From Rhodamnia argentea (taxonomy: Eukaryota; Streptophyta; Magnoliopsida; Myrtales; Myrtaceae), in assembly GCF_020921035.1 (NCBI RefSeq), contig NC_063153.1, positions 7,378,001-7,442,000 on the forward strand: 64,000 bases of DNA, read 5' to 3'. Position 1 is the stretch's first letter; every line of letters begins with the position of its first letter. A program made the position numbers and the translations under genes. Positions 25,934-36,829 of this stretch are shown here, one piece after another. Under the pieces are notes generated by a model. It saw only the letters and a list, made by a program, of their open reading frames with translations, did not search any database and was not told the DNA's origin.

Positions 25934-28900
25934 ATGTCTGGCTCGAGCGAACGGCAACACCAATCGCCACCGCCGATGCAGAACTCCGACGACCGGCTGA
26001 AGCTCGCCGTCGCTATTTCTCTTCTGCGTTCCAAGTTCCTGAAGGACCGCATATCTCCTCCTCCTCCTCCTACTGAATCCGACATTCTGCGATGGAAGCG
26101 AAAGGTCTCTCTCTCCTACTTCGCTCAAATCGCCTTCGTCGCATCTTCCTCTCTGATTGGAAGTAATGTTGCTGGTGTCGCTGTTGTTTCCTATCGTTTT
26201 CAGGCTAAGGAGCGAAAGCAGGAGCTCCTGAGGCTTAGAGAAGATCTCAAGGAAGCAGAAGGTTCGTGTCCTTCGAATCTCTCTGTCTCCACTCCCCATT
26301 TTGTCTTTGCTTTTTTTATCGGTTGAATTTCATGATCTGAAACTCCGTTTGATCGGTTGTTTCGCGCCAGAAGCATCGCACTCCGCTGCATTTCCCCAAG
26401 TCGCTTCCTGCAAGTGCTATTTCTTCAACGATTTGGGGAAGCTGAGCCCCGACCGGCTTGGAGACGGCTCCGATCATCGATTCACTGATGTCCTTCGCCG
26501 GAGATTTCTCAGGCAAGGTTTGCCTTCACTACTATCCTAATCGTCATGATGTGGCTCCACTTTGAGTTTCGATGAACGTAAGGACTTCTTTGCTTCTCTT
26601 ACTTACTCTGTAGTGCGATACCGGGAAAGTAAGAGGAGAAGAGATGATTCGCATCAGCGCCGGCATCTATCAGGTGCTTCTTTTGGTTGATCATTATAAC
26701 TCCAGCATGCTCAGAGTTGAAATGAACTGAATTAGTCTAGTCTGTTGGTGTCGCATTTCCTTTATCTATGTCTATCCATGTGCATTTTCACGAATATCTC
26801 CATTTTGTCAATGTTAAGGAGGAAATAGTGCACTTCGAATCAGACAGTTCATATTGTACTGTGATTTGGACTATAATGTCCTTCCCAGTAGTAATACTCG
26901 TCAAATTTCTGGTGTTGCCAGCCTCAATTGTTTCTGTAGCATTTATAACCAAAGTAGACTTCCTGAGGTATTACATCCTCAGCAATCAGTTTCAACTAAG
27001 ATCGAATGATTGCACTATACAGCTTATATGGTAACTTTTGTTTTTTTGGTCGAAAGCTTATATGGTAACTTATATACTAATGGTTTCTGGTACTGGTAGT
27101 GAATGGGCAAGAGTAATGATGGAGGATTTTATGCACTTGTTGCTTTTATGTACTTATCGACTACGTCTCAGTCTTGCTTAATTAAGGAACCTAATGATTG
27201 AGAAGAACCACTAGATTCGGACTTGAGAGACTGGTGCAATGATTGACTTTGAAAAGCTCAATATATTCTGCTCTTCCTTCCCCTCATAGGACTTTTGAGT
27301 ATTCGTCTGTAGTTGGCCTTTCCCTTTATAGACATATAATTCTTATTAGCCTGCGAATTCAGCAGTATGAATATGCTATTTTATGAATATAGCCTCTTAC
27401 ACTTCAATTTCAGATGTGACAACCATAGATGAACTGGACCATCTTTGTGCTGCTGCTGATTTTCTTGTGGAGCTATGTGACGCTGTTTCATCTGTGAGAT
27501 TTCTCTCTCTGCTCTGTGACTTTATACTAATTATCTCAAACGAATAGTGTCATACTCATTTTCTTATAGGTTGAGGAAGATAATTTTGCTAACTGGTCAC
27601 ATCAAGCTGTAGACTTCATACTAGGTATTGAGCGCTTGCAAAATTATTCCTGAATTTTCTTTAAGTTGCATTCACCTTTGCTTCTCAATTACATTATACA
27701 AAAATGCCACGTTCAATTTTGGGTCTTGTGGCCCCATTAACTGATTTTCTCCGCGTTCTATATCAGCAATGCTTCTGCTTACTCCTTTCATAGCATGTGT
27801 AACTGTACCTTTCCTTCTCTTTTCCCCTTAAGTTGTGTTGCTGGTTCATTGGTAAGTTGAGGAAGTCTAGAGGAACACGTAAACACTGAGTCGTGAGGTC
27901 AAATAATGTATCAAAAGTAAAAGAGAGATTTATTATCTTCCCTGTACGTATATCTATTAGAGTCTGCACATGGTGGTCTATGAATTGGCAGTCTGCTGCA
28001 TGCTGCAATAGTGAATGTTATTTACTGCCCGTGTCATTATTACAAGTTGAGAGATGTGCGCAAGTAAGTTTCCAGCGGCCTGAATTTGAAGGTGTAAAGG
28101 ATTTTGTGCTATAAAAAGTTCGGGAGTTAATCATGGTTCTATGCGAGGTGGTTATATGTGTGGTTCTATCTATTTGGCCCTAAAATTGTGGGAAGTACTT
28201 TCAGGAGGTTTGAGGTCAAATTCAATGATTTGATTGATGTAAGTTTGTCCAGGTTTCTTGCTGATGGAAATTTTTTAAGATGATTGACCATGAAATTTGG
28301 CATTCCTGGCAGATGCCTTTTTTGGCCCTCTTGCTTATTTTCTAACAATTTTCTCTCCTAAAGCTTCATTGAAGAATCTATTATCAGTGAAAGAGAACAT
28401 GGAAAGCATCGAAGGTGTTGTGAACAGTTTGATATTGCGTTTGGTTAGAAGAATGACGTCTCTTTCAGGAGGAGATGGTGGTGAGTCTTTCTGATTCCAA
28501 TCCATCTCTTATTTAATTTTAGGATACCCTAAACTGTTTGACACTATTTTAGGATGGATGAGTGCACAGTTATATATACTGCAAATGTTTGCTTTCCTCA
28601 GTTACAGTCCGTTATTGGGGTTTCCATTTTGTTGTCGATGACTCTAATATTTATTCATCTGCTGCATCATTTTGTTTTAGGGCGGGATGACATTGGCAAT
28701 GATGTGCAGTTCTATGTCCAGCATTTGATTAGGAAACTAGGAAAGGCTGTCTACCTTGGACAAAGAGCACTAGTTGCAGTTTCTCAAAAGATTCCTGTCA
28801 TAGCAGAAAGTGTACTCTTTTCAGATCCTTTTGATGACAAATTTCCAGACCTGCATCAGTATATGTTCATCTTGTGAGTAAATCAACCATGGCTTCTCCT

Positions 28901-29598
28901 GTAGCAGATACCTAGACTCCCGAACATCTTTTCCTTTAAATATGCGGACTTACATAACACAAGTTCACATCGGACGATCAGTCAAATGGGATTTATTACT
29001 TGCATCCTACTTGGCATAATGTAGCGAATAATCGCTTCAGGGCATGATGCTGTCCAGAACTAAGAGCATGTTTTTTTCGGTGGCCCCATTAAAAGAATGT
29101 ATGAACTGAGGAGTCTTAGATATTGTTGGTTCAGCATGTTTGTAATTCAATTTCTGACTCTTGTGCATGCAGAATTCAACTTCTTGAATTCTTGGTATCC
29201 GATTACTTGCTAACATGGTCAAGGGATGAAAATTTTGACCAGTGTGAGTGTGCTTTATGCGTTGCTTGCATCTTATGCTGCTCTTTAACTTCACTTCAGC
29301 TCTGAGATACTAGAGCCACAATCTATGATGATTATGCACAACAAGGTTCAGCTCCAAGACTATAAGCATATCCAGCTCTTTGATATAGTAACCGTTGAGC
29401 GTTCTTCATGCAGTGTTGTTTGAAGAGTGGTTGACTTCAATTATCCACGCCCGGAAAGCCCTGGGAGTTTTGGAAAGCAGCAATGGTCTCTACATGCTCT
29501 ACATGGATCGGGTGGTCGGAGAATTGGCTAGACAATTGGGTCAGATTTCATCTGACCACAAGCTGAATCCAGATGTTCTCACCAATCTATTCCTCTGA
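25934..29598 (+). CDS. PRD2: PRD2 / MULTIPOLAR SPINDLE 1, meiotic break protein
   Basis: Ten exons join in frame: 25934-26104, 26204-26261, 26371-26517, 26614-26673, 27414-27493, 27570-27624, 28364-28480, 28681-28873, 29173-29243, 29414-29598; 378 aa. The N-terminus has the conserved LKLAVAISLLRSKF, then WKRKAKERKQELLRLREDL, a predicted coiled coil. The middle has ASCKCYFFNDLG, the basic RRRFLRQVRYRESKRRR and VEEDNFANWSHQAVDFIL. The C-terminus has FLVSDYLLTWSRDE and LFEEWLTSIIHARKALG. This order is that of plant MPS1/PRD2, regarded as the plant counterpart of Mei4. Known role: formation of meiotic double-strand breaks and, by mutant phenotype, bipolar meiotic spindles. I chose the ATG at 25934 because the in-frame upstream ATG at 25802 would add 44 non-conserved residues. 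The gene shares a promoter with IF-3. Confidence 0.93.
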
Positions 29599-31119
29599 CT
29601 GCATCTTGCATCATACTGTTGTCACTGTCAACGCGTGTGCTTTGCTCAGATACCTCTACTTTGTTCTATGGCGCTTCCATCGACCAGGGTAAGCATCAAG
29701 CAGTCAGTCACTCATCTATTGTGAACAAGCACAGTTCATATGCATCAACTTAGCCAATCATGATTTGTGATCGCGTTATTAGTCTATCGAATATTAATGG
29801 GTATGAAAAAAAAATAACTTGATTTTGAAATGTCTGAAATTTCTGTAAGTGCAAAGAGGAGGGGAAATTTAAAATCGTGAGAATTGTGCTTGCATTTTCC
29901 ATCCCCCAACCGAAGGATAATAAATGGTGGCAAAAAGAAACACATCTGAAGCGAGTTTAAACCCGATTTAACTTATTGTATGTAAATGATCATAGGCATG
30001 TACATAACTATAAAAAAAAACATTAGTCATGAACCGAAGTACAAAGTAGAAAAAGATCATGTGTTTTATATGTGCATGGGTCGTTTTGAACGAGCGCTTT
30101 CTAGTAAGTTCAAAAAACACGTGGAAGGTAGAAGATTTTTATTCGAAATCACGTCAATTATAAGTACGCATGCTATGCTTTAATGTTGTTCGGTTTCCAA
30201 CTGATGAGAACATCTTGTATGCAAATTTAGAAAATCAAGAAATTCGACCGATAAGATATATTATGTCAATATATCACATGGAATTCCACAGACCTCAAGC
30301 CGAACACTCGGTTGTACCCTACAAATAATTTTCTATGGAGGGACTGAACACCCTTAATTAATTTGTTAATTAACTGGTCAAAGGAAATAGGAAAGTTATA
30401 ACACTTGTGATGTCCTTTTCTCTCTCGAACTTATCTACTTTCTTCCATTTTGGTCTAGTGAAGAGGGGAGATTTTTCTTTAACATGTTAAATTGAATCCG
30501 GACCAATATGAATGAGAGGTCGCGCTTTTGTCTTATATGGGTTCCATTAAACTTGACTATCCGAGTTCAGTTTAGTATGTGTATTAGGTTCGTTCTTGAG
30601 AGGGAGCGAGTACGTTTCTGTGTTTTTTTTTACGTGTGTATCGAGCTCTAATTAATCTCGTCCGTCCCCGTAAGGCCACGCGAAATTGTTGAAAACCGCG
30701 TTTTACCGTGGTTATTCAACAATGCCGATGTGCAAGAGGATGTTGTCCGATAGATATGTTCTTGATATAACGCATTTATCGTGGTAAATATATCTGTATC
30801 TGTATATATAAACAGTGAAGCAGATATTCCTGCGTTGTTTCCTTTTATATATGTTGAAGTTTCATCGGTGTGAACAAGCACACGAGGAAGACTTCCCAAT
30901 GAGGATGAAAAGTCACCAATTATTTCAATTCATAGACTCGTATCTATTTATCTGTCGATATATATAGTAGGCATATTCGTTCTGGTTAGATCAATAAGAA
31001 ATATCACAGAGAAATTTCCTTTTTGTTTCCTAAATTAGTCTCGCCGTCCAGCTTATACATCCCCACTTTCCTCCTCCTCCTTACTCGATGCGTGCGACAT
31101 CCCCATCATTCCTATTTCC
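29599..31119. other. Intergenic; left duplicate copy starts at about 30183
   Basis: The first part is the 3' flank of PRD2. From about 30183 the sequence is the upstream half of a segment duplicated at 33313 (shared landmarks 'ctgatgagaacatctt', 'aagaaattcgacc', 'caagccgaacactcgg'). A TATA-like 'gatatatatag' lies at about 30957, upstream of the first surface-protein gene. Confidence 0.6.
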
Positions 31120-32135
31120 ATGGCGGGGATCAAGTCGGCGCTCGCCCTTTCCTTGGTGATCCTTCTGTTGCTGCTGTCCCGATCTCCCGAGAGCTCGGCC
31201 AGCGCTCGTGGGAGCGCCGAGCCCGTCGGCCCACGAACACAGCGACCATCGACCGAGGATGTCTCGTCTGCCTTCCAAACCAGAAAGATTGGCGTCCACG
31301 TGAAGTTTAGGAGCGTCGGCGGCGGTCGCTCTGTCGGCGGGGGTCGTACGAGCGGCGGGGGTCGCGCAAGTGGCGGGGGTCGTGTGGGCGGCAGCTACGG
31401 TGGTCATGTCTTGCCAGGGGGTGGAGCTAAGCCCAACAGTGGGACTCATAAGTCCTCGGCCATCGGATCTCGCCCGCTCCCGCTCGCCTCCGGCCGTTGT
31501 TCCTCTCTTCTCCTCGTTCTACTTGCTTCAACCCTTGTTTGAATGTCATGGAAAAATTAGGATTTAGGCCGTTTGTTAGATTTCTTCCGGTGGTTTCTTT
31601 TGTCCAGTGAGATACTTCATGAAGTTTATCTTCAGCACGGATGACCCAACAAATAAGCTCGTTTACAATTACTTGGTATGCTTTCCATTTTTTTTTTTAA
31701 TCATATGTTCCTATGTCAAGTTATATGGAACGCTCTTGAGACAGTTTTACACAACTAAACAATTTTTTTTTTGTCATTTTGAATGCATGTTAAACAATTG
31801 CTATAATCAAAAAATTTAATTGATCGATGGCATCACCGTCATGTCAATATATCCTGTCGTGCCGCTATAACCGTTGTATTTTTTGGTTTCTATGACTGTG
31901 GTGCTATGCTGGGCCTATGTTCTCTCCTTTTTAAATTTAACCTCTAGGTTGATTCTCCACGGATTAACCTTGCCCGTTTAAGAGCCTTGTCAATAAACAC
32001 AAAGATCATCATTCACTTAATTCTCCACGAACTACTATGAATTGACATATTGAATTTGGACCGCCATCGGGGGTCTCGAGCGAACCCCATGTGAAATTGT
32101 CGCTTTCAACGATTCAGATTCAATTCAGTACGCGT
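30183..32135 (+). repeat. Tandem segmental duplication, left copy
   Basis: About 1.95 kb that recurs as a direct repeat at 33313-35245, with copy A in place of copy B. Homology runs from 'gttcggtttccaactgatga' before the promoter to 'acgattcagattcaattcag' after the gene. Indels separate the two, so the event is not recent. Confidence 0.8.
31120..31542 (+). CDS. Secreted Gly-rich, probably GPI-anchored protein (copy A)
   Basis: Single-exon frame of 140 aa. Residues 1 to about 29 (MAGIKSALALSLVILLLLLS...) form a signal peptide with a strong hydrophobic core. Then come a polar variable stretch, the basic motif TRKIGVHVKF (54-63), and a core of repeated GGGR blocks (about 66-95). A Ser-Ser-Ala junction (SSAIGSR) follows, then a hydrophobic C-terminus ending SLLLVLLASTLV with no charged tail. 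That order fits a GPI-anchor precursor. I know no named family for it; glycine-rich cell-wall proteins share composition only. It heads a same-strand tandem array and has a near-complete duplicate, copy B, 3.25 kb downstream. Function unknown; cell surface or wall is inferred. Confidence 0.68.
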   Translation: MAGIKSALALSLVILLLLLSRSPESSASARGSAEPVGPRTQRPSTEDVSSAFQTRKIGVHVKFRSVGGGRSVGGGRTSGGGRASGGGRVGGSYGGHVLPGGGAKPNSGTHKSSAIGSRPLPLASGRCSSLLLVLLASTLV

Positions 32136-33260
32136 AGTATATTCATTTAAGGAGGAAAAAGGGAGAAGGGGTTTGGATTTCCAAAAGCAAGTCAAGTGAT
32201 CCAACTTAGAGATGGTCGCAGAGCGAGAGATGGGGATCCCATTCCACATCCATCGCCTCACGCGAAAAACAACCCCATTATATGAAAATTCACTCACGAA
32301 GTTGAATTATGTATAGCTTAATTATGAAAAAAATTGTAGTTTTAATTATATATATCTGATTTAATTTCCTTAGATAATCCACTAATAACGCAAATAGAAA
32401 TTCAGTCTTTCGCTTCACTCTCGACTCTCGCCAACCTCTTCTTCCTCCTCCGTTGTTTATTACCCCTCAGCCTTCTCACATGTACGTGTCATTCACAAAC
32501 TACCGAAACAAGAACAAAAAATAAAAATAAAAAAAGCTCAGGCTATTGCGCGGAACCAAGCGATCGAACGATAAATAGACAGAACAAGAAAAAAAAATCG
32601 AACACCAGACGTACATGATTCGGTCGTAGAGACCTACGTCCACGGAAGAGTAACAATGAATTCCACTATAGAACGAGCGATACACAGAGATCACAGACCA
32701 TACTCGAGTCACTCAAATACTCTTAGTATTTCCCAAACCCCAAATTACATCCAATAACGTACACGGTATTTAACCCCAAATCCCTAACATAATAATCTCG
32801 CAAAGGAATTAAACATAAATTCTTACTATAAGCATTTATTGACTAGAACACAAACGTAATGGAACTTCCAAAGAAATCAATTATCTCGCGAAAAGAACTC
32901 CTCTGCAATTCTGGGCACAAGCACTCGCGCAAAACCGGCGCTTCAAGGCTTGAGTATTACTCTGCCAAAAACTCACCCACGCTATCTCACGATAAAATAT
33001 ATACATGTCAAGAAAAGATAAGGTTGCAGGCTTCAACGTGGAGAAGAGAATCGGTCAACCAGTCCAAGATTGGACTTCCCTATTTGACTTTTCTGTTATT
33101 TTTTTCTTAACCTTTCCTTGGCCGATTTGATGTCAAAACAAATCAAGATAACTTTCTCCAACTTGAAAATATCCTGACGTCGCCAAATAATAGATAATTT
33201 CATATCCAACTTTGTTTGCGGAACTCAAATTCGAGACATATTTTAACACGGGCGACTCCG
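31740..33260. other. Flank shared with 39.88-40.5 kb, then an inserted block
   Basis: 31757-32350 matches the region before pseudogene E (shared 'catgttaaacaattgctata' and 'gtatagcttaattatgaaaa'). 32438-32543 is a third copy of the upstream block of copies D and E (shared 'cttcttcctcctccgtt', 'agctcaggc'). From 32544 to about 33247 an unrelated block intervenes before the relic signal peptide at 33261. This block has the phrase 'cctacgtccacgg' and 'attcggtc', seen in many plant LTR elements, so it is likely a mobile insertion. An open frame at 32859-33107 in it has no known match. Confidence 0.5.
32544..33247. mobile_element. Candidate insertion in the upstream region of a relic array member
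   Basis: In copy D the sequence reads 'agctcaggc' directly into 'gac...atggc'. Here the same two halves are separated by about 700 bases (32544-33247). The interior includes 'catgattcggtcgtagagac' followed by 'ctacgtccacgg', familiar from plant LTR-type repeats in reverse orientation. No clear target duplication beyond 'ggc' was seen, so element type and exact ends are uncertain. Confidence 0.45.
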
Positions 33261-33312
33261 ATGGCCACGACCAAATCGGCTCTCGCCCTTCCCCTCCCAA
33301 TCCTCATGTTTA
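33261..33312 (+). pseudogene. Relic signal-peptide exon of an array member
   Basis: ATGGCCACGACCAAATCGGC and the following bases encode MATTKSALALPLPILM, like the first residues of copies A-H. The homology stops abruptly at about 33312, where the right copy of the 2-kb duplication begins. The gene was therefore cut by the duplication breakpoint. Confidence 0.65.
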
Positions 33313-35245
33313 CATCAATTTGTCCGGTTTCAAATTGATGAGAACATCTTTTGCTAAACTATTTTTTTTGCATTTGTATGCATAGTTAAGAAATCAAGAA
33401 ATTCGACCAATAAGATATATATTACGTTAATATACCGCATGGAATGCCACGAACCTCAAGCCGAACACTCGGCGGTAACCTACAAATAATTTTCTTTGGG
33501 AGACTGAACACTCGTAATTATTTTTTTATTTGACTATTCGAAGGGAATAACTATTTTTATTTACGCGTCACATATACAGAAGTTATAACACTTGCGATGT
33601 CCTCATTCCCGGGCTCGTCTACTTTCTTCCATTTGGGTCTAGTGGAGACGGGAGGTTTCTCTATAACGTGCGAAAATCGAATTCGGACCCCTATGAATAA
33701 GAGGTCTCGCTTTCGTCTTACGGGGTTGGGCTCCATTAAAAACTCGACTATGCGAGTTCAGTTTATTATGTGTATTGTGTTCGTGTAAAAACTTTACGAA
33801 AACCTCGTTTTACCGCGGTCACTGTACAACCCCGATGTGCCGGAGGATGTTGTCCGATAGTCATGATCTTGATATATTATCGAAATCACTGTAACAAATC
33901 TTTATGAACAAGGGAAGATTTATACTTGGGTTGATACGAAACTAGAATATTTACTTTCCAATGAGGATGAAAACTTCACCAATTATTTCAATGAATAGAC
34001 TCATATCTATTTATCCGTCAATATATATAGAAGGCTAATTTGAGATTGACTCATATGGAAACTCGAATGTGACTTTACTAAATGCATTTTATAAACTTTT
34101 TTTATAAATATCCTTTTGTATTTTATTCCTCAAGATAGATAAATATAAAAATATGTTGTGTATAATCTTTAGCAATTGAAGATAATGTAATCTCAATTAT
34201 CGAATGTTTCGTTTTCATTAGATCAATATGAAAGATCACACAGATAATTTCCTTCTTGTTACTTAAAGTAGTCCCGCTGTCCAGCTTATATAGATGCGCG
34301 ACATCACCATCATTCGTACCCGATCACCGTTCGCCCGATCCGACCGACGGTCGCCATCTTTCACTGTTTCTATGGCGGGGATCAAGTCGGTGCTCGCCCT
34401 TTACTTGGTGATCCTTCTGTTGCTGTCCCGATCTTCCGAGAGCTCAACCAGTGCTCAACGAAGTGCCGAGCCCATCGGCCCACGAGCGCAGCAACCGTCG
34501 AGCGAGGATGTCTCGTCCGCCTTCCAAACAAGAAAGAATGGCGTCCATGTGAAGTTTGGAGGTGGCGGAGGCCAAGCGGGCAGTGGGGGTCAAGCAGGTG
34601 GTGCAGGTTGCGTGGGAGGCAGCGGCGGCGGCGGCTATGGTGGTCATGTCTTGCCAGGGGGTGGAGCTAAACCCCATAAGTCCTCAGCCATCGGATCTCG
34701 CCCGCCGTCGCTCGCCTCCGCTGGTTGTTCCTCTCTTGTCCTCGTTCTACTGTTTGCTTCAACTCTAGTTGTTAGGATTTAGGCAGTTGTTAGACGACTT
34801 TTTGTGGTTTCTTTTGTCTAGGGAGATACTTCATGATGTTAGATCTTCAGCATCCAAAAGCCTTAGCGCAACAAAATATGATCTTACACTTTAAATTTAA
34901 CGATAGCAATAATCGGGAAACTCGATGAGTCGGTGGTGTTACTGCCGTATCGATATTTCCTGTCGTGCCCACGTAACAATTGCTTGTAATTTCTGTTTCA
35001 ATGGCCGTGGTGCTATGATTAGACTATGTTTTTCCTTTTTAATTTTAACCCTGGGTTGATTCTTCATAGATTAACCTTGCCTGTTAAAAGAGTCTTATTA
35101 GTAAATACGAAAGAACCGTTCACCACTTCTTCACAAGTTACTATAATTTGATAAATTGTACTTGGACCGCTGCTCGCGGTCCCGAGCTAACCCCATGTGA
35201 AAATGTTGTTATCAACGGTCCAGATTCAATACATTACGTGTAAAA
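33313..35245 (+). repeat. Tandem segmental duplication, right copy
   Basis: Direct repeat of 30183-32135, carrying copy B. Main difference: about 165 extra bases at 34035-34203 between the TATA-like 'atatatatag' and the leader, absent from the left copy. Confidence 0.8.
34372..34782 (+). CDS. Secreted Gly-rich, probably GPI-anchored protein (copy B)
   Basis: 136 aa, duplicate of copy A. Signal peptide MAGIKSVLALYLVILLLLS, the same polar stretch ending SSEDVSSAFQ, motif TRKNGVHVKF (53-62), then a Gly-rich core (GGGGGQAGSGGQAGG...) that no longer has the GGGR blocks of A. Junction SSAIGSR, C-terminus SLVLVLLFASTLVVRI. An in-frame ATG exists at 34294, but it adds 26 basic residues before the signal peptide. 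The ATG at 34372 aligns with copy A and is preferred. The leader differs from A by an inserted stretch between 'catcattcgtacc' and the ATG. Confidence 0.68.
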   Translation: MAGIKSVLALYLVILLLLSRSSESSTSAQRSAEPIGPRAQQPSSEDVSSAFQTRKNGVHVKFGGGGGQAGSGGQAGGAGCVGGSGGGGYGGHVLPGGGAKPHKSSAIGSRPPSLASAGCSSLVLVLLFASTLVVRI

Positions 35246-35412
35246 AAAGGAAAAGAAAAAAAAAACTTATCATCGAATTTGAAGCATTATTTTATTATGA
35301 TTGTATCCGAATATCACCAACTCTCTCTGATCTGGATCCCCTACCATAAAGGTAGGGATGACATTAGGAGATTCAGGCCGTTCATTTCAAAATGGATGAT
35401 CCAGATTCATCC

Positions 35413-35479
35413 ACATCACTTTTTAAAATGAAGGGAATTTTTTTAGTAGGAAATTTCAAAATTTTAAAAAAAGTGATGT
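35413..35479. repeat. Short inverted repeat
   Basis: 'acatcactttttaaaat' (about 35415) and 'attttaaaaaaagtgatgt' (about 35461) can pair over about 17 bases. It lies in the spacer between copies B and C; perhaps a very small foldback element. Confidence 0.5.
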
Positions 35480-35572
35480 AGATCAATCCGGTCCGAAAGA
35501 AGCAGCACCACCTTTTCCTGCGCGAAACTTCACAACAACAATCCGACCAGACACAAAGCTCCGGCGACTTCG

Positions 35573-35962
35573 ATGGCCGCGATCAAACTCGCTCTCGTCT
35601 TTTCCTTCGCAATCCTCATGTTCCTGTCTCGATCTCCCGAGAGCCCGGCCCGGGCCGGGTCCATGGATAAACCCTCGGCCCGTCCGGGTCGGGGACCCGT
35701 TCCAGGGCCCAACCCAAGTCCAACTGCAATGACATCACCAACCTCTTCTTCCTCCTCCGTTAGTATTTATTACCCTTGGCCTTCACATGTGCGTGCCGTT
35801 CCTGCGCGACAGAAAGAAGCAAAAAGAAGCACAACCTTTCCCTGGGCGAAACTTTCAGAACGATCCGATCAAACACAAAGCTCAGGCGACTTTGATGGCT
35901 GCCATCAAGCTCGCTCTCGCCGTTTCCTTTGCGATCCTCATTTTGCTGTCTCGATCTCCTGA
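35573..35962 (+). CDS. Truncated array member (copy C), no C-terminal tail
   Basis: 129-codon frame. Its first about 30 residues (MAAIKLALVFSFAILMFLSR...) are the array's signal peptide. A Pro-rich stretch follows (RPGRGPVPGPNPSPTAM). From about 35735 the frame runs into the leader of copy D and ends out of frame inside D's own signal-peptide sequence. It lacks the Gly-rich core, the Ser-Ser-Ala junction and the hydrophobic tail. I see it as a broken copy whose open frame continues by chance. A small secreted Pro-rich protein is the alternative. Part of its body recurs without a signal peptide at 40264-40320. Confidence 0.45.
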   Translation: MAAIKLALVFSFAILMFLSRSPESPARAGSMDKPSARPGRGPVPGPNPSPTAMTSPTSSSSSVSIYYPWPSHVRAVPARQKEAKRSTTFPWAKLSERSDQTQSSGDFDGCHQARSRRFLCDPHFAVSIS

Positions 35963-36314
35963 GAGCTCGGCTCGCGCCAAGTCCATGGATAAAACCCTGG
36001 TTCAACAGCAGCAGCAGCAGCCGTCGCGCGACGACGTGAGAAAGATGGGCACCCTCGTCAGAAAGCTGGTTGGGGGAGGTGAAGGTGGTGGGGGTGGCGA
36101 AGGTGGTGGGGGAGGTGAAGGTGGTGGGGGTGGGGGGGGGGGTGGCCGTTCAGGTGGCGGTGGTGGTGGGGGTAGAGGTTCAGGTGGCGATGGCGGTGGA
36201 ACAGGGGCACCGACTCAGGGTGGTTCCTCAGCCGTCAGGTCTCGCCGGTCGATACTCGGCTCCTCAGTCAGTTGCTTTCTATCCCTCGGCCTTCTGTTTG
36301 CTTCCCTAGCTTGA
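35895..36314 (+). CDS. Secreted polyGly protein with polyQ, probably GPI-anchored (copy D)
   Basis: 139 aa. Signal peptide MAAIKLALAVSFAILILLS. A run of six Gln (37-42) from CAG repeats. Then DVRKMGTLVRKL (48-59), the counterpart of the TRKIGVHVK motif of A and B, and a core of nearly pure Gly with regular GGGGE steps (about 60-110). The junction SSAVRSRR precedes a hydrophobic C-terminus CFLSLGLLFASLA. The ATG at 35895 aligns with the array; upstream in-frame sequence is leader. The long GGT/GGG tract is prone to slippage, so core length may differ between alleles or be mis-assembled. Function unknown. Confidence 0.65.
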   Translation: MAAIKLALAVSFAILILLSRSPESSARAKSMDKTLVQQQQQQPSRDDVRKMGTLVRKLVGGGEGGGGGEGGGGGEGGGGGGGGGRSGGGGGGGRGSGGDGGGTGAPTQGGSSAVRSRRSILGSSVSCFLSLGLLFASLA

Positions 36315-36829
36315 ACGTAGCCGCCTGAAAATGGTGAGTTCGGCAGTCTTTGGCTTTGGTGTTGTCATCTTACTCTCTCCTTGATTTGATACGGTGTCAG
36401 TCCAATATTTGTCGGTACGCATATGATGTTAGTCCAATATTATATAGGAAAAATCGATGGTTGCGGATGCCACTTGTACTTGAATCACGCAGATATTAAG
36501 TGAACAGACCACGGCGGTGGGACGCTGTGCTAATTTTCATCAATAGATGTCTCGTTAATTGTGGCCGTGCTTCTGAGTAATCGATGGTTTAGAGGATCTA
36601 GAGCCGCCGCCGCCGCCGCCGCTGCTATGTCGATATCTCAAGACCTTGAGTTGCATAACTTCTGTTAAGTTTGCCAACTACCGCCGGAGAGTGAGAGGAG
36701 GAGAAGGAGGAGATGGTGGAGTAGGATCGTCACCAGGCGGCGTCTTGGCTCCGTCCCTGTGGTTGAACGAGTCCGCTTGACTGAACCTGTACCTATCAAA
36801 ATGTCAACGTCTAGATAAACCAAGGAGTA

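Noticed and set aside
25802..25934. Upstream in-frame ATG as PRD2 start
   Set aside because: It would add 44 residues with no resemblance to the family and would shrink the shared promoter further.
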